From contig NZ_RCCS01000007.1 of NCBI RefSeq assembly GCF_003664185.1, positions 372,001 through 436,000 of the forward strand: DNA of 64,000 bases. Reading direction: 5' to 3'. Positions 16,498 through 26,157 of this stretch are shown here, one piece after another. Source of the DNA: Tenacibaculum discolor. Lineage in GTDB: Bacteria; Bacteroidota; Bacteroidia; Flavobacteriales; Flavobacteriaceae. Under the pieces are notes generated by a model that worked only from the letters and a program-made list of their open reading frames with translations, had not been told where the DNA came from and searched no databases. The position numbers were made by a program, and so were the translations under genes. Position 1 is the first letter of the stretch. The number at the start of each line of letters is the position of its first letter.

Positions 16498-17208
16498 ATG
16501 AACTGTATTGTTATTGATGATGAACTAATGTCAAGAATGATTCTCAAAAAAGTGAGTGAACAAGTAGAAGGATTAAAACTTGTAGGAGAATTTTCTAATG
16601 CAATACAAGCAATAAAATTTTTAAACAATAATAAAGTAGATGCTATCTTTTTAGATATTCATATGCCAGATTTTACAGGGTTTGACCTTATTCAAACGTT
16701 AAAAGATCCACCTAAAATTGTTTTGACTACCTCTGATAGAAATTTTGCTGTTGAAGCTTTTGAGTATGATTTTGTTGTAGACTACATAGTAAAACCAATA
16801 GAGTTAGAACGTTTTAAAAAATCAGTAGAGAAAATTATTGCAGCCATAGAAAAAGATAATAATGTAAAACCAGTAAAGAAAGATCAACCCACAGATGTAA
16901 ATACACTATATGTAAATATTGATAGACGATTAGTAAAAATTGATATTCCGAGTATTTATGTTGTAGAAGCTAAAGGCGATTATATTAAAGTTAAAACAGA
17001 AGAAAAAAACTACATTGTTCATAGTCCTTTAAAAAAGATTGAAGAAAAACTACCTTCAGAGTCATTTTTAAAAGTACACAGGTCTTATATTATAAATACA
17101 AATGAAATTATAGATATAGAGGATAATAGTGTGCTTATAAAACAAGATGTAATTCCTGTAAGTAGATCTAATAGAAATGAGCTTAAAAGAAGACTAAACT
17201 TACTATAA
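16498..17208 (+). CDS. LytTR-family response regulator
   Basis: 236 aa. Receiver domain (1-120) with phospho-acceptor Asp 53 in FLDIHMPD, then LytTR DNA-binding domain (about 135-236) with YVVEAKGDYIKV and FLKVHRSYIIN. It is the likely transcriptional output of the H-NOX cassette. Binding sites were not identified. Confidence 0.93.
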   Translation: MNCIVIDDELMSRMILKKVSEQVEGLKLVGEFSNAIQAIKFLNNNKVDAIFLDIHMPDFTGFDLIQTLKDPPKIVLTTSDRNFAVEAFEYDFVVDYIVKPIELERFKKSVEKIIAAIEKDNNVKPVKKDQPTDVNTLYVNIDRRLVKIDIPSIYVVEAKGDYIKVKTEEKNYIVHSPLKKIEEKLPSESFLKVHRSYIINTNEIIDIEDNSVLIKQDVIPVSRSNRNELKRRLNLL

Positions 17209-17222
17209 TTACCTTATTTAAG

Positions 17223-17582
<360 letters not shown>

Positions 17583-17692
17583 TCAATCTTCAAATAAAGG
17601 TGCAAAAATACATTAAAAAGAAGTAGGGTTAAAGCATTGGTTTTATGTTATTAAATTTCGTAATTTTAGTGTGTTAGGTCAATCGAATTGAT

Positions 17693-18595
17693 ATGGAATT
17701 TATAGATTATTACAAAGTTTTAGGAATAAATAAAAAAGCAACTGCTGTCGATATAAAAAAAGCCTATCGGAAGTTAGCAAGAAAATATCATCCAGATACA
17801 AACCCGAATGATGAAGAAGCTAAAAAGAAGTTTCAGCAAATAAATGAAGCCAATGAAGTATTAAGTAACCCTGAAAATCGTAAAAAGTACGATGAGTACG
17901 GAGAAAACTGGAAACATGCAGAAGCATATGAGGAGGCTAAAAAACAACGCGCTAGTCAAAGTGGATTTGGAAGAGGAGGGGCTTATCAGCAATATTCATC
18001 CTCAGATTTTGATGGAACTGATTTTTCTGATTTTTTTAATGCTGCCTTTGGTGGTGGAAGAAGTTCAGGAAGACGTACAGCACAATTTAGAGGTCAAGAT
18101 TTTAACGCTTCATTACAATTAAACTTAAGAGATGTTTATACTTCGCAAAAACAAGTATTAACTGTAAATGGGAAAAAAATACGAATAACGATTCCTGCTG
18201 GGGTAGAAAATGGTCAAACAATTAAAATAAAAGGGCATGGAGGAGAAGGTATAAACGGAGGCCCTAAAGGAGATTTATACATCACTTTTGATATTAAACC
18301 TGATATTAATTTTAAACGTGATGGCGCTAATTTATACACGGAACAGGCTATTGATTTATACACCGCAGTATTGGGTGGAGAGGTAGTGATTAATACTTTT
18401 GTTGATAAAGCTAAATTAAAAGTAAAAGCTGGTACCCAAAATGGAACCAAAATTCGATTGAAAGGAAAGGGATTTCCGAAGTATAAAAAAGAAGGTCAGT
18501 TTGGAGATTTATATGTTACTTACAAAATAGAGATTCCAACCAATTTAACAGATGAACAACGAGAGTTATTTACAAAACTTTCTAAATTGAAATAA
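17693..18595 (+). CDS. cbpA: J-domain co-chaperone, CbpA type
   Basis: 300 aa class B DnaJ protein: N-terminal J domain (about 4-70) with the HPD tripeptide at 33-35, a Gly/Ser/Phe-rich linker (about 88-120), then two beta-barrel substrate-binding domains with [17 protein letters not shown] and [12 protein letters not shown]. There is no zinc finger, so it is CbpA rather than DnaJ. It stimulates DnaK ATPase. Two bases separate its stop from the cbpM start. Confidence 0.93.
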   Translation: MEFIDYYKVLGINKKATAVDIKKAYRKLARKYHPDTNPNDEEAKKKFQQINEANEVLSNPENRKKYDEYGENWKHAEAYEEAKKQRASQSGFGRGGAYQQYSSSDFDGTDFSDFFNAAFGGGRSSGRRTAQFRGQDFNASLQLNLRDVYTSQKQVLTVNGKKIRITIPAGVENGQTIKIKGHGGEGINGGPKGDLYITFDIKPDINFKRDGANLYTEQAIDLYTAVLGGEVVINTFVDKAKLKVKAGTQNGTKIRLKGKGFPKYKKEGQFGDLYVTYKIEIPTNLTDEQRELFTKLSKLK

Positions 18596-18597
18596 AT

Positions 18598-18888
18598 ATG
18601 GGCAATACAGAACTAATAAGTGTACAAAAAGTTATTGTTCATCACAATTTAGATGAACAATTTATAGAAAGTATTGAATCTTTTCAGCTCATAGAGTTTG
18701 TAGTAAAAGATTCCAATAAATATTTATATACAGAACAGTTACCTATTTTAGAGAAAATAATCAGATTACACTACGATTTAGAGGTAAACATGCAAGGTAT
18801 AGACGTGATTAACAATATGCTTGATAGAATGGATTCTATGCATAAAACAATTAAACAACTAGAAAATAAATTAAAATTATACGAGTAA
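18598..18888 (+). CDS. cbpM: Chaperone modulator CbpM (MerR-like)
   Basis: 96 aa. LISVQKVIVHHNLDEQFIESI followed by a MerR-like helical region and C-terminal coiled coil (MHKTIKQLENKLKLYE). In characterised bacteria CbpM binds the J domain of CbpA and inhibits it. The paired arrangement with cbpA supports the call more than the sequence itself. Its stop is four bases from the convergent oxidoreductase stop. Confidence 0.85.
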   Translation: MGNTELISVQKVIVHHNLDEQFIESIESFQLIEFVVKDSNKYLYTEQLPILEKIIRLHYDLEVNMQGIDVINNMLDRMDSMHKTIKQLENKLKLYE

Positions 18889-18892
18889 ATTT

Positions 18893-21268
18893 TTATGAAT
18901 TGGATTTCTTATGAAGAACTCCCTCTATTTTATCATAGATATTCGGATTGTGTTTTTTAATTTTAATTTTAATATGTTTTGAAGCTGGCATATTACTTCC
19001 TTTTACGGTATTATGGATTGAAACAAGTACGTTAGTTTCAGGAAAATAAGTAACCGTGTTTTTTTCAGGGATAGGATATTCAACAATAATAAATAGCGGA
19101 GCGATACGCTCTGTGTCATTATCATAATTATATAAATCTACCTTATCACCAGATGTAAAACCTGCTTTTTCAATATCTTTTTTATTCATGAAAATTACAC
19201 GACGCTCATTATGAATTCCACGGTAACGATCATTTAATCCATAAATAGTAGTATTGAATTGGTCGTGAGTTCTTACTGTGGCCATTAAATACTCATCATC
19301 AGCTAATGTGTTTTGTGGTAATGTGGTTATAGAAAATGGAGCACGATTTCCAAACTCTTTTGTTTTAAAGTTCCCTTCACGAGCCGCATTAGGTAAGTAA
19401 AATCCGCCTTTTTGTTTTACACGAACATTGTAGTTGTCAAAACCAGGAATACATTTTTCTATATCATCTCTTACAGCATTGTAACTATTCATATATCGAT
19501 CCCAATCAACCACACTTTTATTTCCTAAAGTAGCTTTTGCCATACGACACACAATATGAGTTTCGTTGATAAGTTTGTCAGATATTGGTTTTAATACTCC
19601 TTTAGACCACTCTACAATTCCCATGGCATTTTCAGCACTTGTATACTGATGCTCACCATTAACGATATCAATTTCACTTTTCGAAATAGTAGGTAAAATT
19701 AAAGCTTCTTTTCCATGAATCAAATGGGTTCGGTTTAACTTAGTTGAAACAGAAACAGACAAATCAAGCTGTCTCATTCCATTTGCAGTATATGTGGTGT
19801 CAGGAGTTGCTGATAAGAAATTTCCACCCATGCTAAAATGGACTTTAATTTTTCCTTCATTCATAGCCTTTATGGTATTCACAACATCATAACCATTATT
19901 TCTTGGTGGATTAAAGCCGAAAACCTCTTGTAATTTATCAAGTTGCTCTACAGAAGGACTGTGGTTAATAAGCATTGTTCTATTCCCTTGTACATTACTA
20001 TGTCCACGTACAGGGCAAGAACCAGCTCCAGGCTTACCAATACTTCCTTTTAAGAATAACAGGTTTAAAACTTCTTTTAAAATATCAACACCGTTAGGTT
20101 GTTGCGTAAGTCCCATACCCCAGCAAATAATAATTCGGTTTTTGTGAGCTAGTATTTCTGCAGCTTTTTGAATATCTTCTTTTAAAACACCAGATGCATT
20201 TGCTAATTCATCTATGTCATAATTTTCAATTTGCTTAATTAAATCTTCATAACCAACTGTTTTATTTTTGATAAATTTTTGATCAAAAACTTTACCCGGG
20301 CTTTCTTTTTCAAAATGTAATAGTAATTGTTCAATTGCTTTTAAGAGAGCTAAATCTCCATTAATTTTAACAGGAAGATGTAAATCGGCAAGTTGGATCC
20401 CTTTTCCTAAAATACCACTTATTTTTTGAGGATCTCGGAATCCCATTAAACCAGCTTCGGGAAGAGGGTTAACAGCAATAATTTTAGCTCCGTTCTTTTT
20501 TCCTTTTTCTAAAGCACTTAACATTCGTGGAGAGTTCGTCCCTGGGTTTTGACCAATAATCATAATGATATCGGTATCGTAGAAGTCTTTTAAAGTAGCA
20601 GTTCCTTTTCCTATACCCGTAACTGAGGCTAAGGTAAAACCAGATGTTTCGTGACACATATTAGAACAATCAGGGAAGTTGTTTGTTCCAAATTCACGTA
20701 CGAAAAGTTGATATGCAAAAGAAGCTTCATTACTTGTTCTTCCAGAAGTGTAAAAAGCAGCATTATCTGGAGACTCTAACCTATTTAAGTGTTCGGCAAT
20801 TTTTGCAAAAGCATTGTTCCAGCTAATAGGTTCATAATGTGTACCATTTTTAGGAAGGTACATAGGCTCAGAAAGTCTACCTAGATGTCCAATTTCATAA
20901 TCAGTTAATTGAGAAAGCTCATAAATAGAATTTTGTTTAAAAAAATCTGAAGTAATTCTTTTACTGGTAGCTTCTTCAGCTATAGCTTTTGCACCATTTT
21001 CGCAATATTCAGCAATAGTTGATCGCTCATCATCAGGATCAGGCCAACCACAACTAGGACAATCAAAACCATCAAACTGATTCATTTTAAACAAAGCTTT
21101 TCCACCTCTTACCAATGCTCTATCATTGATTAAACTCTTTATAGTATTTGTAACTCCAGGAATACCTGCAGCCCAATCTTTTGGTTTACCAGTTCTTAAG
21201 CTTAATAATTTGTATGGAGGTTCAGCAGAAGGTTGTTTATTGGCTTGTTTATTGGGTTTGTTATCCAT
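18893..21268 (-). CDS. FdhF/YdeP-family molybdopterin oxidoreductase
   Basis: 791 aa, resembling the alpha subunit of formate dehydrogenase-like enzymes of the YdeP group. GFDCPSCGWPDP (C70, C73) is the family's reduced N-terminal cysteine site; SNMCHETSG, IIGQNPGTNSPRM, GSIGKPGAGSCPVRGHSNVQG and the C-terminal TVRTHDQFNTTIYGLNDRYRG are molybdopterin-binding segments. The four-cysteine [4Fe-4S] set of true formate dehydrogenases is not complete. The position usually held by Cys or Sec is Cys with no in-frame TGA. The physiological substrate is unknown; YdeP homologues are linked to acid resistance. No fdhD or accessory subunit is adjacent. Confidence 0.88.
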   Translation of the reverse strand: MDNKPNKQANKQPSAEPPYKLLSLRTGKPKDWAAGIPGVTNTIKSLINDRALVRGGKALFKMNQFDGFDCPSCGWPDPDDERSTIAEYCENGAKAIAEEATSKRITSDFFKQNSIYELSQLTDYEIGHLGRLSEPMYLPKNGTHYEPISWNNAFAKIAEHLNRLESPDNAAFYTSGRTSNEASFAYQLFVREFGTNNFPDCSNMCHETSGFTLASVTGIGKGTATLKDFYDTDIIMIIGQNPGTNSPRMLSALEKGKKNGAKIIAVNPLPEAGLMGFRDPQKISGILGKGIQLADLHLPVKINGDLALLKAIEQLLLHFEKESPGKVFDQKFIKNKTVGYEDLIKQIENYDIDELANASGVLKEDIQKAAEILAHKNRIIICWGMGLTQQPNGVDILKEVLNLLFLKGSIGKPGAGSCPVRGHSNVQGNRTMLINHSPSVEQLDKLQEVFGFNPPRNNGYDVVNTIKAMNEGKIKVHFSMGGNFLSATPDTTYTANGMRQLDLSVSVSTKLNRTHLIHGKEALILPTISKSEIDIVNGEHQYTSAENAMGIVEWSKGVLKPISDKLINETHIVCRMAKATLGNKSVVDWDRYMNSYNAVRDDIEKCIPGFDNYNVRVKQKGGFYLPNAAREGNFKTKEFGNRAPFSITTLPQNTLADDEYLMATVRTHDQFNTTIYGLNDRYRGIHNERRVIFMNKKDIEKAGFTSGDKVDLYNYDNDTERIAPLFIIVEYPIPEKNTVTYFPETNVLVSIHNTVKGSNMPASKHIKIKIKKHNPNIYDKIEGVLHKKSNS

Positions 21269-21370
21269 TGTTTTTTCTATGATTTGAGAAGTATAAAGTT
21301 AAGAAAAAAAGAGAATAAGCAGAGTGTGAATATTTTTGTTAAAAAAATGTAAATTTTTTTATTCTTCAAC

Positions 21371-21402
21371 TTTGGATAACAGTAAATTACTGCATATGTT
21401 TG
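21371..21402 (+). promoter_or_regulatory. Bacteroidota promoter for the 26-kb surface operon
   Basis: TTTG at 21371-21374 and TATGTTTG at 21395-21402 are separated by 20 bases, matching both boxes and the spacing of the Bacteroidota sigma-A consensus. Transcription would start near 21408, about 30 bases before the ATG at 21439. Confidence 0.75.
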
Positions 21403-21438
21403 CACGGCTAAAATGAAATTGTTAACCCCTTATTGCTT

Positions 21439-24400
21439 ATGAAAAAAATTACTTTTTTCTTTTTTATTGTATTTTCTCAATTAGTTTTTTCTTCAACAGA
21501 TAATCCTTTAGATAGTATTTCTAGGTCGGAAAAAGCACTTCCTAAATTAATAGAGTTTTCTTCTAAAGCAAAAGGAGAGTTTGATTTTGATTATGTAAAA
21601 GAAAATTACTCTGATCCTAAGATAGATACACTTATAAGTAGAGCAACCTCTGTTTTTGAGGCGATAGAAAAAACAGGTAGCTATGTAGATGTTTTAGGCT
21701 CTGATGATATGATTACTTTACCGGTTGGTGTTAAAAAAAGATTCGGTAAATACACAGCTTTATTAGGTGTAAGTAAAGCTAAGTTTTATCCAGATTACAC
21801 AGAGGTAACTCTTTTTGCAAAATTAACAGTTGGTCAACTTGGTGCAAACGGGAAGCAACAAGAGCTATTTTTTGGAGCAGATAATATAAAAATATCTCAT
21901 AATGGGGGAATTTATGGTGATACCAATATATCCTTGTTTGGTGATGTAGCAATACCAATACAAGGTAACAAAGGTTTACTGGAATTGAAGGGAGGTTTTA
22001 ATATGAAAACAGGTATTGTAGAAAACAAAACCTATATAACCATTGATTGTTCTGGAATTAAAGAAATAGGGATAGCGGCCGATGTATTGTTCTCAAGAGA
22101 ACTATTAGAGCCATTGGACGCCAACTACAAAGTTATTCAAGATACAAAAACAAGGGTTAAAGGCTCTTTTAAAACAGTAGTGTCAGATTGGAACGATATT
22201 ATTGCAGAGATAAATTTAAGTCATCCATTTCAATTAAAAGATAAAAAATCTACAACAGGTAGAGGTAAAGGAGGGTTAGTCTTTGAAGTTAAAAATGCTG
22301 TTTTTGATTTTAGTGATTTAAGAAACTCTACAAATATGAGTTTTCCTAACTCGTATAAAGAAAAGTACCTAGTTCCTGGGAATGAAGAATTGTGGAGAGG
22401 AGTATCTATAGAAGAAATAAAAATTATTGCACCTAAGGAGTTTATGAAAAGAAATGAACAAAATAGGCTTAGCTTTTCAGCAAAAGAATTTTTAATTGAC
22501 GGCGAAGGAATAACGGGGCAATTCTCAGTAGAAAATCTTTTTTCTATCGAAGAAGGAATAGCTTCAGGTTGGCCTATTTCTGTAACTGATCTGCATGCTT
22601 CTTTTATAGCAAACAAAATAACAGGAGCTGGCTTTGGTGGGCATATAGCTTTGCCTACTTCAGGAAAAGTTACAAAGGAAGATATTATTAATCAAACAGA
22701 GCTTGTTAAAGGAGTTAGGAAAGCTATTAAATATACAGCTATAATTGATGTAGGGAATGATGATTATAGTTTAGCTCTGGAACCCATAGCAAAAAAAGGA
22801 TTACACTTTCCTGTTTTTATGGCAGAGGCACACTTAAAATCAAATTCCAGTGTAACTCTTAAAGTTAAGGAGGGTAAGTTTAGACCGAAAGCTAATTTAC
22901 ATGGTAGTTTAACAATCAAAGGAGGTAGCGGAGCAGCGAGTAAAATGATTAATTTCAAAGGCATCACTTTTGAAAATTTACAATTACAAACAGAAAAACC
23001 TTTAATATCAGTAGATCATATGGGGTATGAAGGTGAGGCTTTTAGTTTTTCAAATTTTCCTGTCACCATATCAGATATCAATGTAACAGCAAACGATCAA
23101 AAAGCTTCTTTAGGTTTTACTCTTGATGTCAACTTAATGGGAAAGGGATTTTCTGGAAACACTCAATTAGAAATTATAGGAAAGTTTAAAGAAGAAGAAA
23201 AAATTCATAGTTGGAAATTCGAAAAAATTAAAATACATAAAATTGATGTTGCTGCTGATTTAGGAAGTGTTAAGTTTAAAGGACTAGTTGAAGTTAAAGA
23301 TAACGACCCAGTTTACGGTAATGGTTTTTACGGAGAGTTAGAAGCAGATTTTAATAGCATTAATGTAAAAGCAACAGCTTGGTTTGGTAAAACAGATGTA
23401 AGGTATTGGTATGTTGATGCCTATGCAGATTTATCTTCAATGAGAGCAAAACCTATGATAGGACCTGTTGAAATTAACGGTTTTGGAGGTGGTGCTTATT
23501 ACCATATGAAAAAGACATCTAATCCGCCTAAATTAGTATACCAGGGAGAGTTAGATGAAAATGGAAATCCTGTGCCAGTTAAGACTCCAAAACCTCCTTC
23601 AGGAATGGATTATACTCCAGACGCTAACTCAGGCCTAGGGTTCAGAGCAATGTTAGGATTTGCATTAGCGAACGAAGGTGCTTTTAATGGTAAGGTTGGT
23701 TTTGAAATGGCTTTCAATACTCATGGAGGTTTGAATAGGATATTTTTCTTCGGGGAAGCTCATATAATGCAAGGCTATAAATTAGAGTTTACAGATAAGT
23801 TCAAAGAAAAACTTAACAAGCTTGAAAATAAAATAAATGATTTAGCCGATAATCAGTTAGTTAAAGACTTAAAAGAAACAAACCTAGTAGAATACAGTAA
23901 GGTCTCTTTTCCACAAGATGGATTAACTTTTGATGTGGGGATTGATGCGCATTTTTCTATGGAAATGGATTTTGTAAATAATTCTTTTCATAGTGAGATG
24001 GAAGTATATGTAAATACACCAGGAAACTTTTTTAGTGGTGTAGGGCCTAGAGGAAGAGCAGGATGGGCGGTTTTCCATACTGGGCCAGATGGCTGGTATT
24101 TACACATGGGAACTCCAAAAGATCGTATAGGTCTTCGAGTAGGGATAGGTGGTTTTAGTGTATCAGCAACAACCTATTTAATGATTGGAGATAATATACC
24201 GGGTAGCCCACCACCACCACAAGCAGTAGCTGATATTTTAGGAGTAAACCTAAATAGTCTAGACTATATGAGAGATTTAAATGCATTAGGAGATGGAAGA
24301 GGTTTTGCTATAGGTATGGACTTTAGTCTAGACACAGGAAATATGAATTTCTTAATGTTTTATGCCCGATTTAGAGCTGGATTAGGGTTTGATATTATGA

Positions 24401-26157
24401 TTAAAGATTATGGGGAAACCGCTTGTAAAGGAAGTGGACAAATAGGTGTTGATGGTTGGTACGCAAACGGGCAAGCTTATGCATATTTAGAAGGAGAATT
24501 AGGGATACGAATTAACCTATGGTTTTATAAAGCAAAAATACCAATAGTAAAAGCAGGTGCAGCGGTATTGTTACAAGCAAAACTGCCAAATCCTAGTTGG
24601 TTTAGAGGATATGTAGGAGGTCATTTTAGTGTTTTAGGAGGGATGATAAAAGGACGCTTTAGATTTAAAATTGAGTTAGGAGAAGAATGTGAGATAATAG
24701 GAGGAGCTCCATTAGGAGGGATAAAGATAATTTCGGGAGTTACACCTGATAATGATGCTACAGAGGTCGATGTTTTCACGGCACCACAATCAGCATTTAA
24801 TATGAAAATAAATAAATCTTTTGAACTCGAAGATGATAAAGGAGTAAAGACTTATAGAATTTTACTAGATGAGTTTACCGTAAAAAGTGATGGAAAAGTA
24901 ATTGAAGGAGAATTAGAATGGAATGAGTCACAAGATGTAGTGAATTTTATTTCTTTTGATGTTTTACCTCCCCAAAAAGCTATTCAGGTAAAAGTGGCGG
25001 TTAGTTTTCAAGAGTTAAAATCAGGAAGTTGGATTACATTAATGCACAACGGTAAAAAAGCTCAAGAAATAGAAGAAAGAACTTTTACTACAGGTATAGC
25101 GCCAGATTATATTCCGGTTGAAAATATAGAATATACATACCCTGTAATAGATCAGAAATATTTTTATCAAGATGAAAGTACAACTGGTTATGTGAAATTA
25201 AAAAGAGGTCAACCATACTTGTTTGCGCCTGAAACAAATTGGAAACAAAATGTAGTTTATAGTAACGAAGAAGGGCATAGTTTTGTAAATACTGCATCTT
25301 ACAATAAAGGTGAAAGACAAGTTAATTTTAAATTAGGAGAATTCAATAATCAAAAGAAATATACATTGAAATTGATTAGTTCACCAGATGCAGGAGAAGG
25401 TTCTGTAAATGAAACTTCTTACACTAAACAAGATACCGGTTATGAAGGTAATACGGTAGAGGTTAAAAATAAAGAGGTACAAAGTGTTGTTAATAACGAA
25501 GCAGTAACTGAGTTATTGACCTATGAGTTTACTACAAGTGAATACAATACATTTGCTAAGAAAGTAGATGATAAGAGAGTAGTGAAACACTATCTAGAGC
25601 CTATTTATTCAGATGTACATGCTATTCAAACAGATGTTAGAGAATCTGAAAGATTTGATAGAATTGAATTAGAAGGAGGTAAGTATTCAGGAAAGCAACC
25701 TTTAATTGAAACTGAAGCAGTTCTTGATGATAATTATTATGAAGATAGAATTTATCAGTTAATATATGAAAAGTACCCTTTAGAACCTGAATTTACAGTA
25801 GACAGAGATGTAAAAGATTTAGGTATTCCACCTAAAAAGGGAATTGATATCTTAACTTGGTATGTACCATATTTAAGAAATAACCCTACATTTTCATTAT
25901 TAAGCAAACGAATTCCTTATAGATATAATTTACCTTATCATTATAAAAGAGATTTTATGGATATACAATATAAAGTGGTAAATAAATATTTAAATGATCC
26001 TACTGAATATGCATCGAAAATTCAGAAGTATAATTACATCATTAATGGGGTATTCCCAGCGATATGGTCTGGTAAATATAAGGTTAAAATGCAATATGTA
26101 ATGCCAGGAGGAGTATTAGGAACAAGTACAGTATTTAAATATAAAAATCCTTTTTAA
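21439..26157 (+). CDS. Giant secreted beta-rich protein (1572 aa), unknown family
   Basis: Begins with a signal peptide (MKKITFFFFIVFSQLVFSS). The ATG at 21439 is preferred to a TTG six bases upstream because it starts the signal peptide. The body to about residue 1100 is a series of amphipathic beta strands with repeated glycine turns (for example FKGLVEVKDNDPVYGNGFYG and MIGPVEINGFGGGAYYHM), reminiscent of long beta-groove or barrel proteins. The rest (about 1110-1572) looks Ig-like, then irregular with Tyr/Pro-rich stretches. There is no T9SS sorting domain and no catalytic motif I can name. First gene of the operon; the next gene overlaps its stop by one base. Confidence 0.9.
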   Translation: MKKITFFFFIVFSQLVFSSTDNPLDSISRSEKALPKLIEFSSKAKGEFDFDYVKENYSDPKIDTLISRATSVFEAIEKTGSYVDVLGSDDMITLPVGVKKRFGKYTALLGVSKAKFYPDYTEVTLFAKLTVGQLGANGKQQELFFGADNIKISHNGGIYGDTNISLFGDVAIPIQGNKGLLELKGGFNMKTGIVENKTYITIDCSGIKEIGIAADVLFSRELLEPLDANYKVIQDTKTRVKGSFKTVVSDWNDIIAEINLSHPFQLKDKKSTTGRGKGGLVFEVKNAVFDFSDLRNSTNMSFPNSYKEKYLVPGNEELWRGVSIEEIKIIAPKEFMKRNEQNRLSFSAKEFLIDGEGITGQFSVENLFSIEEGIASGWPISVTDLHASFIANKITGAGFGGHIALPTSGKVTKEDIINQTELVKGVRKAIKYTAIIDVGNDDYSLALEPIAKKGLHFPVFMAEAHLKSNSSVTLKVKEGKFRPKANLHGSLTIKGGSGAASKMINFKGITFENLQLQTEKPLISVDHMGYEGEAFSFSNFPVTISDINVTANDQKASLGFTLDVNLMGKGFSGNTQLEIIGKFKEEEKIHSWKFEKIKIHKIDVAADLGSVKFKGLVEVKDNDPVYGNGFYGELEADFNSINVKATAWFGKTDVRYWYVDAYADLSSMRAKPMIGPVEINGFGGGAYYHMKKTSNPPKLVYQGELDENGNPVPVKTPKPPSGMDYTPDANSGLGFRAMLGFALANEGAFNGKVGFEMAFNTHGGLNRIFFFGEAHIMQGYKLEFTDKFKEKLNKLENKINDLADNQLVKDLKETNLVEYSKVSFPQDGLTFDVGIDAHFSMEMDFVNNSFHSEMEVYVNTPGNFFSGVGPRGRAGWAVFHTGPDGWYLHMGTPKDRIGLRVGIGGFSVSATTYLMIGDNIPGSPPPPQAVADILGVNLNSLDYMRDLNALGDGRGFAIGMDFSLDTGNMNFLMFYARFRAGLGFDIMIKDYGETACKGSGQIGVDGWYANGQAYAYLEGELGIRINLWFYKAKIPIVKAGAAVLLQAKLPNPSWFRGYVGGHFSVLGGMIKGRFRFKIELGEECEIIGGAPLGGIKIISGVTPDNDATEVDVFTAPQSAFNMKINKSFELEDDKGVKTYRILLDEFTVKSDGKVIEGELEWNESQDVVNFISFDVLPPQKAIQVKVAVSFQELKSGSWITLMHNGKKAQEIEERTFTTGIAPDYIPVENIEYTYPVIDQKYFYQDESTTGYVKLKRGQPYLFAPETNWKQNVVYSNEEGHSFVNTASYNKGERQVNFKLGEFNNQKKYTLKLISSPDAGEGSVNETSYTKQDTGYEGNTVEVKNKEVQSVVNNEAVTELLTYEFTTSEYNTFAKKVDDKRVVKHYLEPIYSDVHAIQTDVRESERFDRIELEGGKYSGKQPLIETEAVLDDNYYEDRIYQLIYEKYPLEPEFTVDRDVKDLGIPPKKGIDILTWYVPYLRNNPTFSLLSKRIPYRYNLPYHYKRDFMDIQYKVVNKYLNDPTEYASKIQKYNYIINGVFPAIWSGKYKVKMQYVMPGGVLGTSTVFKYKNPF

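Noticed and set aside
18893-21268. Selenocysteine codon in the formate-dehydrogenase-like enzyme
   Set aside because: There is no in-frame TGA; the relevant site is an ordinary cysteine codon.
21433-21438. TTG start for the giant secreted protein
   Set aside because: The ATG six bases downstream begins a standard signal peptide. The same reasoning moved starts at 28256, 43936, 48820, 55263 and 60158.
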